A DNA stretch of 64,000 nucleotides, taken from Pseudomonas putida. Lineage in GTDB: Bacteria; Pseudomonadota; Gammaproteobacteria; Pseudomonadales; Pseudomonadaceae. Both the position numbers and the translations under genes were made by a program. Under the pieces are notes generated by a model. That model searched no databases and was not told the origin of the DNA. It saw only the letters and a list, made by a program, of their open reading frames with translations. Each line of letters begins with the position of its first letter. Within the stretch, counting starts at the first letter, position 1. Shown here one piece after another: positions 15,794 through 27,190 of the stretch. The stretch spans positions 5,970,001 through 6,034,000 of the forward strand of contig CP163498.1 in the NCBI GenBank assembly GCA_041071465.1. The letters run 5' to 3'.

Positions 15794-18700
15794 ATTTGAC
15801 ACCAACAGCTTTGCCTTCAGGCCCTCAACCCGCCAGGATGAAGTCCGCAGCAGTCACCGTGGTCGCATCCGCCACCCCCACCAGGCGGATGGAGTCGGCA
15901 GCGCCGATGCTGACCAGCGTATCGGCACCCACATCGGCGATGGTAACGCTGGCGGCAAAGGTAGCCGCGGTGATGTTGAGGGCGGTGATGTCCAGCCGAT
16001 CCTGGCCACCCGCCGCAATGGCATCGAAGTTGATGATCAGGTCGTTGCCGAAGCCGGCCGCGAACTGGAACACGTCGTTGCCGTCGGTTGCCATCATGGT
16101 GTCGTTGCCGGCACCACCCACCACCGTATCGTTACCGCCTGCACCGTTGAGGAAGTCGTTACCGGCCCCCCCGATCAAGGTGTCGGTGCCGACATCACCG
16201 AACAGCGTGTCGTTGCCATCGCCGCCCTGCAACGAGTCGTTGCCATTGCCACCGTCCAGGCTGTCATCGCCAGCACCACCCAGCAACGTGTCGTTGCCCG
16301 CATCCCCCAGCAGCGTGTCATTGCCATCGCCACCATCGAGGCTGTCATCACCACCACCACCGTTCAGGCGGTCGGCACCCAGGCCGCCGAACAGCTGATC
16401 GTTGCCGGCGTCGCCGTTGAGGGTGTCGTTGCCAGCGTTGCCGTTGAGGATGTCGTTGCCACCGTCGCCGGCGAGCGTGTCATTGCCCGCCGCGCCGTTG
16501 ATGATGTTGGCCAGGCCGTTACCAGTGCCGCTGAAGTTACCCACCCCGGTGTAGGTGAGGTTCTCGACGTTGGCGGCCATGGTGTAGCTGGCCAACGTGG
16601 TACGCACCAGGTCAGTCCCTGCCCCAGTGGCTTCGACCACGACGTCGCCGGCATCATCCACCACATAGGTGTCGTTGCCCACGCCACCCACCAGGCGGTC
16701 GGCACCCGCACCGCCGTTGAGCAGGTCGTTGCCGGCGCCACCGGTGATGGTGTTTGCCAGCGCGTTCCCGGTACCGGTGAAGGCACTGCTGCCGGTGTAG
16801 GTCAGGTTTTCGACGTTGGCGCCCAAGGTGTAGCTGGCCAGGCTGGTCTGAACCAGGTCGGTACCACCGTTCAGTGCTTCGGTTACCGTGTCACCGACGT
16901 TATCGACCACGAAGGTATCGTTACCAGCACCGCCGTTCATCACATCCGCACCCAGCCCGCCGTTGAGGATGTCGTTGCCATCTTCACCGTTGAGCAGGTC
17001 GGCGTCGTCCCCCCGTTGAGGGTGTCATTGCCGACACCCCCGAACAGCTGGTCGGCACCGGCCAGGCCATTGAGGATGTCATTGCCGCCCAGGCCCGAAA
17101 TCACGTCGTTGCCCGCACCACCGGTCAGGGTGTTGGCAGCGTTGGTACCCGTCAGCACCACGCCTGGCGGCACGGTCACTGCTGCGGTGGCCGCCGAGGT
17201 CAGCGACTCCAGGGTGCCAAAGCCATCGGTGTAACGCACGATCACCCGCAACTGCTGGTTTCCCTGGGCGAAGCCCGGCGTAAAGGTGGCCGCAGTGGCG
17301 CCGGCAATGTTGGCGAAGGTGCCGCCCGTGCCTTGCTGCCACTGGAAGCTGAAGGCACCTAAACCATCGAGGTCGGCGATACCGCCCGTGAGCGCGGTAA
17401 GTGTCTGGCCCTGGTCTGGCGTGGTGTCGCTGATCAGCACGGCACCGGTCGGTGCATCGTTGACGTTGGCCACCGGGTCGAGGATGTCGGAGGCGACACT
17501 TTCGTGCACGCCGAAGTCATCCACGTAGCTGACCACCACCCGCATGTTCTGCCCCACTTGCGCCTGGGTCAGGACAAAGGTGCTGCTGATGGCACCGGCA
17601 ATGTTGACCCAGCCCACACCCCGGTTGGCCTGCCACTGGAAGGTGAACTGTGGGTTGCTCAGGCCATCGGCATCGACGATGGTCGCCGGGTTGGCGGTGA
17701 GCGTCTGGTTCTGCACCAGCAGCCCGGTCACGGCTGGCCCGGCGCTTGGCGCGCTGTTGGGCGACGAATCGACGATTTCCAGTGTGCCCTTGGCGTCCTG
17801 GTACACCGCACGTACACGGATGCTCAGGCCCGCCACATCGTCCGTGACCCGGTAGGTCGTGCCAATGGCCCGCGAAACTTCGCCAGCGGCAACAAAGGTG
17901 ATGTCTTCATACACCCCCGAGCCTGGCAGGTTCTCGACTTGCCAGTAATACGCCACAGGGCCGTTGACTGCGCCGTTCAGGTTGGCCGCGCTCACGTTGT
18001 CGGCATCATGCACCGCCAGCGGTGTTACCCGCAGCAGTTGGCCAGTGACCGGTGTGTCGTCACGCACCCCGGTAGCATCGTCAAGAATCACCAGGTGCCC
18101 CGTCGGGCCGGCGTTCACGGCGGTACCCACGCCGGAGGCCTGCGAGCGGTCAGAGAACTGCAGCCGCTCGATACCGGTCAGGTGGTCGACACCATCGCGC
18201 CCGGCCACCAGGTCGGTGACGATCACCGCGTTGCCATCGACCACCACGCTGTAATCGGTGGCAACCCCCGAAAACACCGCCGTGTCATAGTTGTCGGTGC
18301 CGTTGAGGATCTCCCGTACGATCACTAGCTGGCCGGGATTGTAGGTGCCATTGAGCATGAACGGCACCATCGGTTCCATGCTGTCGAAGCTGGCGATTTC
18401 AGGGCCCGTGCCATCGTGATTGGCGCGTACGCTGATGCGTACGTTCAGCCATTTGTCGCCGTCGAGGATGTCATCGCCGCCACGGCCTTCGATCAGGTCG
18501 CTGCCGCTGCCACCGAGGATGATGTTGCCGCCATCGTAGAATGTCGCACCCGCCGCCAGCAGGCTGGACAGGCCGTTGATCAGGCTGATGTTGGTCAGCA
18601 CGCTGCCCGTGGCGCCATTGGTCGGCAAGCTGGCGGCATCTTCGTTGTCACCGCGCAGGAAGTCGCCATGGGCCGAACCCGACAGGCCCTCCATGATGTC

Positions 18701-19649
18701 GAAGCGCACCAGCGCCGAAGCGCCCGAACCCGGTACTGGCGGCACATCGAAGAAGCGGTCGCTGTAGTCGATGGTCACGCCCTGGGCCAGGCCCTTGAAG
18801 GTGGCCCAGTCGTAGCCCGAGCCGCCGATATAGCGGTCGCCGAAGCCCAAACTGCCGACCATGATGTCATCGCCGCCTTCACCGTTGAACTTGTCGTTCT
18901 CGTTACCGCCGATGAACACGTCGTTGCCGATGATCGGGTCGTTGCCCAACGGGTCGAAGTTATCGCCAGGCGCACCGTCCGAGGTGCCCTTCTCGATCCA
19001 GTCGTCGCCTTCGTTACCCATGTCCTGCTCGTTGGCCTTGCTGCCCAGGATAAAGTCGTTGCCCTGGCCGCCGATGGCTTCGGAGGCGTCTTCACCGGTG
19101 ACGATGAAGTCGTTGCCGAAACCGCCGATGATCAGGTTGACGCCATTGCCGCCGTGCAGCACATCGTTGCCGTCGCCGCCCTGGATGTTGTCGTCACCGC
19201 CCATGTCGCTGATGATGTCGTCGCCGGCACCACCGCGCAGCTGGTCGTTGCCGTCACCGCCCTCGATGCGGTCGTTGCCGGCATCGCCCAGACCGTGTCG
19301 TCACCCTCGCTGGACACCAGGATGTCGTCACCGTTGGTGCCGCCCAGCACGATGTGCTCGGCACCGGCATAGCGGATGTAGTTGCTGTCCGGGCCAGCCG
19401 TCAGCGGGCTGTCGCGGAACACCACCTGTTCGCCGTTTTCGCCCAGCGGGTCGGCATGACCAAGGCCGTCGTTGTATTGCTTGCTCTGGTCCAGCTCCAG
19501 GTACAAGCCTGGGTCGGAGAACACCAGGCCTGGCAGGTGGGTGGCCGAGGTGTTGGCCATGATCAGCTTGGCGAACGAGTTGCTTTCCAGCTCGGCGTTC
19601 ATCGACAGGCCAGAGGTGCGCTCCAGGTAGTAGAAGCGGTCACCGTCCT

Positions 19650-22165
19650 GCAGTTTCTCCATCTGGTTTTCGAACACGAAGTTGAAGGTGCTGCCGAGCA
19701 TGCCACCGAACGGGGTCTTCTCTTCGGCCAGGCCGCCGATCCACAGGTCGATGGCATCGACGCCGGTGATGGTGACGGCCTTCAGGTCGTCGGCAGTACC
19801 CAGCACACCGTCCTTGCCGGGCAGCGTCACATTGGCCCAGGCGCCACTGCTGTTGAGGAAGTCCAGGCGGTCGGCCGGCGCACCCTCGCCGCCGAACACC
19901 AGGGCCATGGCCGCAGCGCGTTTTTCCAGCAATGTGGTGGCCCCGGTGATGCTGCTGTGGGTGCCATAGGCCGCGATGAAGTTGATCAGCGACTCAGGGT
20001 GCTTCAGGTGCTGCACCAGGTCGACCCAGCTGGTGTACGGCTTGAGCTGGGTATCACCGGTTTGCCCGTAGACATCACGGCGCACGGCGTTCAGCGAAGG
20101 GATGCCAACGTCGCGACCACGGGCGATGTTGATCGCTGGCAGGTCCAACGGCAGGCCGAGCAGGTTGTTGCGCAGCGCTTCGGTGACGAACTCGTCGATC
20201 TCGTTACCGCCCTGGCGGGTGACGCCACGCACGATGGCGCTGGTGGCGTCCTCGGGGGTAACGCCACTGGCGGCATACGCCAGCGGGTTGAGGAACGCGG
20301 CGATCAGGCCCAGTTGCTGGTCGGGGTTGGCGCTGGCCGGGTCCTTGATGACGTTGAAGTCGATGTCGAAGCGGTCGACAGTCTCGGTCAGCATGGAGTG
20401 GCCGAAACGGTACACGGTGTGGGCGAACTCGGCCACGATCGACGCGTCGAGGTCGACGTCGTACACCTGGGTCGGGGCAAAGAACAGGTCGACCCGTGGC
20501 TGCACGGTACGGGCGAACTCCTCGAACACCAGATGCTGGTATTGCATCTCGGTACCGAACTTGGCCGCCTGGAACAACCGCTCGCCGTTCCATACCAGTG
20601 CGTCGATCTCGGCCGGGGTGACCGGCAATGCGGTGACCGGGTTGAGCAGCCATTCGTTGAGGAACGCCAGATCGTGCGAGTCGAGCACGGTGTCCATGGT
20701 CTGCGCCACCAGCCGGTTGTGCTCGGCGTGGAAGATCGCATGCACGGCAGTCAGGCCGATGTTCTCGTTGACCCGACCGTCGCCGGCGATGTAGTGCGCA
20801 TCCAGCAGTTCGTTGTCGTAGGCCAGGTTGGCACCGGTCTGCGGGTTGACCGGCACGGCGTTGCCAACGACGTTGTCGGCGTCCGGCGCCAATACCCCAC
20901 CACTGAACACCGGCACAGCATTGTGGGCAATGTCGGCGAGGAACTGGTGCCCGGTACGCACGGCGTTGGTGAGGCTGATCGGCGCCAACGGGTTGCCTTC
21001 GACCTGCTGGTCATCGGCCGTGCCGGCAATGCCGTCGAGGCCCTTCATCACCACCATCGGGTAGCCGTTCGGCCCCTTGATGAAGTTGCCGTAGGCGTCG
21101 GTGGCCAGCAGCGGCACGTTGTCGACGTCGGCATCGGTCAGGTTGATGCCGAGCAGGTCGCGGGCCTGGGCCTTGACCACCTTCCAGGTCGCCATGCCGC
21201 CGATTTCGGTATCGTCGGCGGTGCCGAACTTGCCATCGGCGCCCAGGTCGCGGTTGGTGATCAGCCGGCCAGTGGCAACGGGGCCGTCGTCGGTCATCAC
21301 ATAGGCACGCAGGAACACCTGGTGCGAAGGGTGCGAGCTGTAGGTCTGGTTCTGGTCAACGAACGGCGTAGTGGTGTTGGTGTGCTCGTGGATATCGTCG
21401 GCGTTGCCGAGGATGCCATCCGGCCCTGGCAGGTTGGTGGCACGGGTCACCACCATGAAGTTGGTGAAACCACCCTCCACGTACAGCGGGTCATCCGGTT
21501 GCAGCGGGATGTAGATGGTACCCGAGCCGCCCTTGGTGACCAGGTCCAGGCCATGGTCGAAGAACTGCCCGAAGAACGTCATCCAGGCGTTGAACGGCGC
21601 GGACAGGCCGGCATCGGCAGCGGTGTTCTCGAACAGGTACACATCGTGGTCGTCCGTGGTGCCGAACTGGCCATCCATACCTGGGCTGGCGACGATGCGT
21701 ACGCCATCCTTGAGCACGTCGTCGTTGCCAGGCGCGCCGAAGTTGAGCACGCCATCGGCACCTGGGTCATAGGCGGTGGCATAAGCTGCCGGGTTATTGG
21801 AGGTCTGGTCGACAATCAGGTTGCTGATGGTGCGCGGCTGCGAGTCGAACACCGGGCCGCTGGTCTGCTGGTACGACGAGCCGGGAATGGCCGGCGAGCC
21901 AGGGCCGAAGAAGCCGGCCGGGGCACCTTCCGCGGGGTTGAACACCGGGTCGGTCAAGCGCGGGAAGACATTGTCGGCGGCACCGAACTGGGTGTTGTTG
22001 TGGCCATTGAGGTTCATCAGGTTGTTGTTCGAGCCATCGACCGCACGCAGGCCCAGGGGCGCGCGGATGTTGGGGATCAACGAGAGGATGTCCTGCCCGG
22101 CGGCATCGGCCTCGGCGATCTTGATCTGGGCCAGGATGAAGTTGAGGTCGGAGCGCACCATGTGC
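19650..22165 (-). other. Peroxidase domain 2 of the RTX protein
   Basis: The second animal-haem-peroxidase domain begins VRSDLNFILAQIKIAEAD, parallel to the protein's N-terminus. It has the distal Asp-His near 21555-21570, the GDGRVNE segment near 20763-20786, and the proximal His segment YRFGHSML near 20393-20415. Several GxDGxxGTADD-type acidic inserts interrupt the fold and look like calcium sites. Because of frameshifts this domain appears as a separate open frame with a TTG start; that start is an artefact. Confidence 0.75.
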
Positions 22166-24149
22166 AACCCCTCCCCCCTGCCGTGGCGTCCACCACCGGG
22201 GTGGCCGGCGTCGGCACCACGGGCGCACCGGGCTGCACAACGGCCGTTGGCGCAGAGAACAGCACTTCGGTGGTGCCATGGGCGTCCTGGTAGATCGCCT
22301 TGACCCGCAGGCTCAGCCCGGCCAGGTCTGGCGATACCTTGAACGAGGTGCCATCGGCGCTCTGGAATGCCAAGTCGCCGGCCGGCAGCAGGATGATGTC
22401 CTGGAACACACCGCTACCGGGATCCGCCTCGAACTGCCAGTAGTACGACACCGAGCGGTCGGCCAGCGTACCCAGCGGGTTGCCTGCGCTGATGTTGTCG
22501 GCGTCACGCACACCGGCCACGCTCACCGTAAGCAGATCACCTACCGTAATGGCGGCACCGTTGCCATCGGTGATGGTCGGGCTGCCCGTGGGTTGTGCGT
22601 TCACGCCTGTCACCAGCACGCGCTGGCTGTCGGCGAACTGCAGGCGTTCGATATGCAGCAGTGTATCGACGCCATCGCGGCCCGCCACGGTGTCGGTCAC
22701 CGTCCACACATCATCGGCAACATCGGCCGTGCCTTTGGTGTTCTGGCTCACTACATATTCGCTTTGCACCCCCGAGAAAATGGCAGTGTCAAAGGCCGCG
22801 CCGCCCGTCGAGGTGCCAGGCAAAATTTCACGCACAGCCTTCAGCTGGCCTGGGTTGTAGGTGCGATCGAGCATGAACGGGATCATGTCGACCATGCTGT
22901 CGAAGCTGGCGATTTCGGGGCCGGTGTGGTTGACGTCACCCGGTGCGTACACGGCAATGCGCACGTTCAGCCATTTGTCACCGTCGATCAGGTCATCGCC
23001 GCCTCGGCCTTCGATCAGGTCGCTGCCATTGCCACCGAGCATGATGTTACCGGTGGCAAAGCCCGTGGTAGGCAAGCCCGCATCGGCCAGGAACTGCTGC
23101 AGGCCACGAATCAGCGCCACATTGGTCAGGGCGCTACCGGTGGCGCCACCATGGTTGAGGATGGTCACGGCATCGACATCATCGCCCTTGAGCACGTCGG
23201 CGTAGTGGGAACCGGACACCCCTTCGACCTCGGCAAAGCGGTCGAGGATACTGGCCGGCGAAGCACCGACCGGGTTGAACACGCCGGCGTTCTGGTTCGG
23301 TGCATTGCCATGGGGCTGGGCCAATGCGGCCAGGCTCAGGTCCACGGTGACACCGACCTTGTCGTTCTTGTTGGTAATCCAGTCGAAGCCGGACATGCCG
23401 TCCATCTTGTCCTGGGCATCGCTGCCGACGAAGATATCGTCGCCGCCCTCACCGATCATTTCGTCGAAGCCACCGCCGCCGACGAAAATGTCGTTGCCGA
23501 CCACTTCGTCACCCAGCAGCGGTGCAAAGTTGTCGCCGGGCGCACCGTCCTGGGTGCCCTTCTCGATCCAGTCGTCACCCTCGTTGCCGGTCGGTGGCAG
23601 GTTGGTCTTGGCGCCGAGGATGAAGTCGTCGCCCTGGCCGCCGAAGGTGGTGGAAATGTCTTCGGTGGTGATGATGAAATCCTGGCCGTCACCGCCCAGG
23701 ATCAGGTTGCCGGCTGCCAGCATGCTGCCGGCGACGATCACGTCGTTACCGGCGTTGCCCTCAAGACGGTTGTCGCCGAACGAGTCGGTGATGATGTCGT
23801 CGCCGGCACCGCCCAACACCGCATCGTTGCCCGCACCGCCTTCAAGCACGTCGTCACCGGCATCGCCATAGACGGTATCGTCGCCGTCGCCAGAGATGAT
23901 GATGTCGTTGCCGGAGGTGCCCCCCAGCACCACGTGATCTTCGCCGGTGTAATGCAGATAGTTGCTGTCTGGCCCGACGGTGTCGGGGTTGTCGCGAATC
24001 ACCAGCGGTACGATTTCCACGCCGTTGATCTCGATGCCGCCAGTCGGGTCGGCCTTGCCGTCGGCGCCCAGCCCGGTGAACTGGTTGGCCTGGTTGACTT
24101 CGAGGGTGAAGGTCGGCGTGAGGAACACGGTATTGGACAGGTGGGTCAC

Positions 24150-26640
24150 GTCGGAGTTGAGCATGATCAGCTTGGCAAAGGAGTTGTTTTCCAGTTCCGT
24201 CCCGAAGTTCATGCCCGCCGTGCGCGACAGGTAGTAGAAGCGGTCGCCGTTCTGCAGCGCTTCCAGCTGGGTCTCGAAGACGAAGTTGAAGCTGGAACCC
24301 AGCATGCCGCCAAAGGGCATTTTTTTCTCGGCCAGGCCGCCGACCCAGAAGTCGATGGCATCGACCCCGCTGACCGTCACCCGGCAATATCGTCAGCCGT
24401 GCCGGCGATGCCGTCTTTGCCGGCCAGCGTCACGTTGGCCCAGGCACCGGTGCTGTTGAGGAAGTCCAGGCGGTCGGCCGGCGCACCCGCGCCGCCAAGC
24501 ACCAGCGCCACCGCGGCAGCCCGCTTGGCCGCTTCGGTGGTGGCCCCGGTGATGCTGCTGTGGGTACCGTAGGCGGCGATGAAGTTGATCAGCGAGGCCG
24601 GGTGCTTGAGGTGGTCGGCAAAGTCGGCCCAACTGATGTAGGCCTTGAGCTGGCTGTCACCGGTAGCGCCATAGAACTCGCGGCGCGCCTCGTTCAGGCT
24701 GGGGATGCCGGTGTCGCGGCCACGGGCGATGTTCAGCGCCGGCAGGTCGAGCGGCAAGCCGAGCAGGTTGTTGCGCAGGGCTTCGGTGACGAACTCGTCG
24801 ATTTCATTGCCCAGCTGGCGGGTAACGCCGCGAATGATCGCGCCTGCCGCTTCGTCGGCGGTGGCACCGCTGCCGGCGAATGCCAATGGGTTGAGGAACG
24901 CGGCGATCAGGCCCAGTTGCTGGTCAGGGTTGGCTGGGTCGCCGGAGACTGGGTTGAACGATGGGTCGAAGCGGTCGACAGTTTCGGTGAGCATCGAGTG
25001 GCCGAAGCGGTACACCACATGCGCGAATTCGGCGAGGATGGCCGGGTTGATCGAGGTGTCGTAGCCATTGGGGGCGAGGAACTCGTCGATCTGCGGCTGG
25101 ATGGTGCGAGCGAACTCTTCGAACACCAGGTGCTGATACTGCATTTCGGTGCCGAACTTGGCGGCCTGGAACAGCCGCTCGCCGTCCCACACCAGGGCGG
25201 CGATGCCGGCGGGCGTGGTGGGGATGGCGGTGACGTCATCGATCAGCCATTCGTTGAGGAACGCCAGGTCGCCTGCGGCCAACAGGGTGTCCTTGGTCTG
25301 CTGCACCAGGCGGTTGTGCTCGGAGTGGAACACGTGGTGCACGGCGGTCAGGCCGATGTTTTCGTTGACCCGGCCGTCGCCTGCGATGTAGTGGGCGTCG
25401 AGCAGTTCGTTGTCGTAGGTCAGGTTGTTGCCGCCTGGGCCCACTGGCTGCACGTTGCCGACGGCGCTGTCGGCGTCGGCTTGCAGTACCCCGCCAACCT
25501 TCACCGGCTCGGCATTGTGGGCGATATCGTCGAGGAAGCCATGCCCGGTACTCACGGCATTGGCCAAGCTGATGGGCGCGGCGCGGTTGCCTTCGACCAG
25601 CGTCGTGACGTCGTCGGCGGTACCGGCGATGCCGTCGGCGCCGTTGTTCACGCGCATGACCACCTGCGGCATGCCGTTGGGCCCACGCAGGAAGTTGCCG
25701 TAGGCATCGGTGGCCAGCAGCGGCACGCTGTGCACATCGGCGTCGGTGAGGTTGATGCCCAGCAGGTCGCGCGCCTGGGCCTTGACCACCGCCCAGGTGG
25801 CCATGCCGCCATTTTCGCTGTTGCCGTCGTCGGCAGTGCCGAATTTGCCGTCCGCGCCAAGGTCGCGGTTGGTGATCAGCCGGCCGGTTGCCACCGGGTC
25901 ACCTGCGGCGTCGAGCATGTACTCACGCAGGAACACCTGGTGCGAGGGGTGCGAGCTGTAGGTCTGGCTTTGGTCGACGAAAGGCGAGGTGGTGTTGGGC
26001 TGGCCATCATCGGTGGTGCCCACCACGCCATCGGCGCCGGCGGTGCGTACGGCGCGTGACAACACCATGAAGTTGGTCGGGCTGCTGGCGTTGTACAGCG
26101 GGTCGTCCGGGCGCAGCGGGATGAACACGATGTCGGTACTGCTCTTGGTGACCAGGTCCAGGCCATGGTCGAAAAACTGGCCGAAGAAGGTCATCCAGGC
26201 ATTGAAACCGGCAGTCAGGCCCACGTCCGGCGACACGTTGGGGATGAAGAACACCGGTTTGTCGTCGGCGGTGCCGAACACCCCGTCGATGCCGGGGCTC
26301 ATTACCGGGGCGGCGCCCGTTGGCCTCGACTGCAGCCGGGTTGTTCGCCGTCTGGTCGACGATCAGGTTGCTGATGGTACGGGGCTGCGAATCGACGACA
26401 TTGCCGGTGCCTACATAGTTGGCACGGTAGGAGGCATCGAGCAGACGCAGGAATGAGTTGTCGGCGGCACCGAACTCGCTTTGTCCGGCCACCAGGTTGT
26501 TGTAGCTGCCGTCGACGGTGCGCAGGCCAAATGGCACCTGGCTGTTGGGCAGCAGGTCGATCAGGCTGGCGCCATCTGCGTGGGCTTCGGCGATGAAAAT
26601 TTGTTTGAGAATGAATTCCAGGTCCGACTTGCTGAAATTG
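24150..26640 (-). other. Peroxidase domain 1 of the RTX protein
   Basis: The first animal-haem-peroxidase domain has GQFFDHGLD (Asp and distal His, near 26165-26170), GDGRVNENI (distal Arg and the Glu that in mammalian peroxidases bonds the haem, near 25363-25390), and the proximal His in YRFGHSML (near 24992-25014). It carries five GxDGxxGTADD-like inserts. Residue assignments are by motif comparison with myeloperoxidase. Confidence 0.75.
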
Positions 26641-26645
26641 GCCAT

Positions 26646-27190
26646 TGCAATTGCCCTCGATCTTTCGGGAGAAATCACAGGGCAACAGGGTCCATCCCGC
26701 GCCCAGTCAGTGTTGACGTGCGCAGTATCTGGTCATGGGTTCTGGGGACAGGTGGGCGGTGCAGTACGGGCGCCACTGGCCTCATCGCCGGCAAGCCGGC
26801 CCCCGCTGACACAGCGGAGGCCTTGTTAATTGTGCGAAACAGCGGTGTAACGCACATGTATCGGCCCCAGCTCGCACAGGGCCCGAATACATCAGACTAA
26901 AGTCGTAGGCGAAAAGCTTGTCAATATCCCGTCAAAAATATCGCTCACCGATGATAATGCGATGCAACTAACTGTTTTCAGGGCACTTATGAAAAGTTCA
27001 AAGTATTTATAGAGCAAAAAGATATTACCGAATGTTTCGTTGCAACCTACGCTCCAGCATGTGGGAGCAACGCAGCGATTTGGACTATTCGCCCTGAGAG
27101 CGACCCGTCTGCGCGCCGACCAAGAAGCCACAACTACCGTTGTACGGGGGCCGCAAGGGCTTCCCGCTTAGCGATAAAGGGAGGCCTCCG
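26646..27190. promoter_or_regulatory. Divergent intergenic region of the RTX/type I secretion locus
   Basis: These 545 bases separate the RTX gene from its exporter operon. The middle part (about 26890-27040) is AT-rich and probably holds both promoters. I see a short CGCCGGCAAGCCGGC inverted repeat near 26786 and a REP-like fragment (TGTGGGAGCAACGCAG) near 27060. I could not assign a specific operator and found no credible gene. Confidence 0.4.

Larger units (their letters stand above)
15825..26645 (-). pseudogene. Giant RTX protein with two animal-type haem peroxidase domains, five frameshifts
   Basis: This is one secreted protein of about 3,607 residues after repair; it resembles the KT2440 two-domain haem peroxidase PP_2561 as I remember it. 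It starts MANFSKSDLEF at 26645. Peroxidase domain 1 spans about 26640-24150 and domain 2 about 22165-19650. Each has the distal Asp-His (GQFFDHGLD), Arg-x-x-Glu (GDGRVNENIGLTAVH) and proximal His (YRFGHSML). Ig-like segments and GGxGxDxxx calcium repeats follow each domain, and the C-terminus (ADFILAG) is type I secretion-like. The frame is broken at 26316-26318, 24380-24382, 22173-22178, 19287-19289 and 17009-17014, all in G/C runs. One insertion and four deletions restore a single frame (10,824 bases). The divergent exporter lies at 27191. I judge these to be sequence errors. Confidence 0.8.

Noticed and set aside
16080..16760. Regular short repeats that could be mistaken for a CRISPR array
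   Set aside because: The repeat unit is the 27-base coding period of GGxGxDxxx calcium-binding nonapeptides, in frame with the RTX gene. There are no unique spacers or leader, and no cas genes.
19132..22167. Peroxidase domain 2 as a separate gene with its own TTG start
   Set aside because: No ribosome site precedes it. Adding one base to the adjacent homopolymer joins it in frame to the upstream part, and the total becomes a whole number of codons.
22173..22178. The run of six C as a phase-variation switch
   Set aside because: A six-base tract is too short to be a typical contingency locus, and the same kind of single-base break occurs in runs of three to six elsewhere in the window. Sequence error explains all of them.
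19354..24572. Long plus-strand open frames (979 and 764 codons) opposite the RTX gene
   Set aside because: They are antisense shadows of the repetitive peroxidase/RTX sequence. They lack start signals and domain content.
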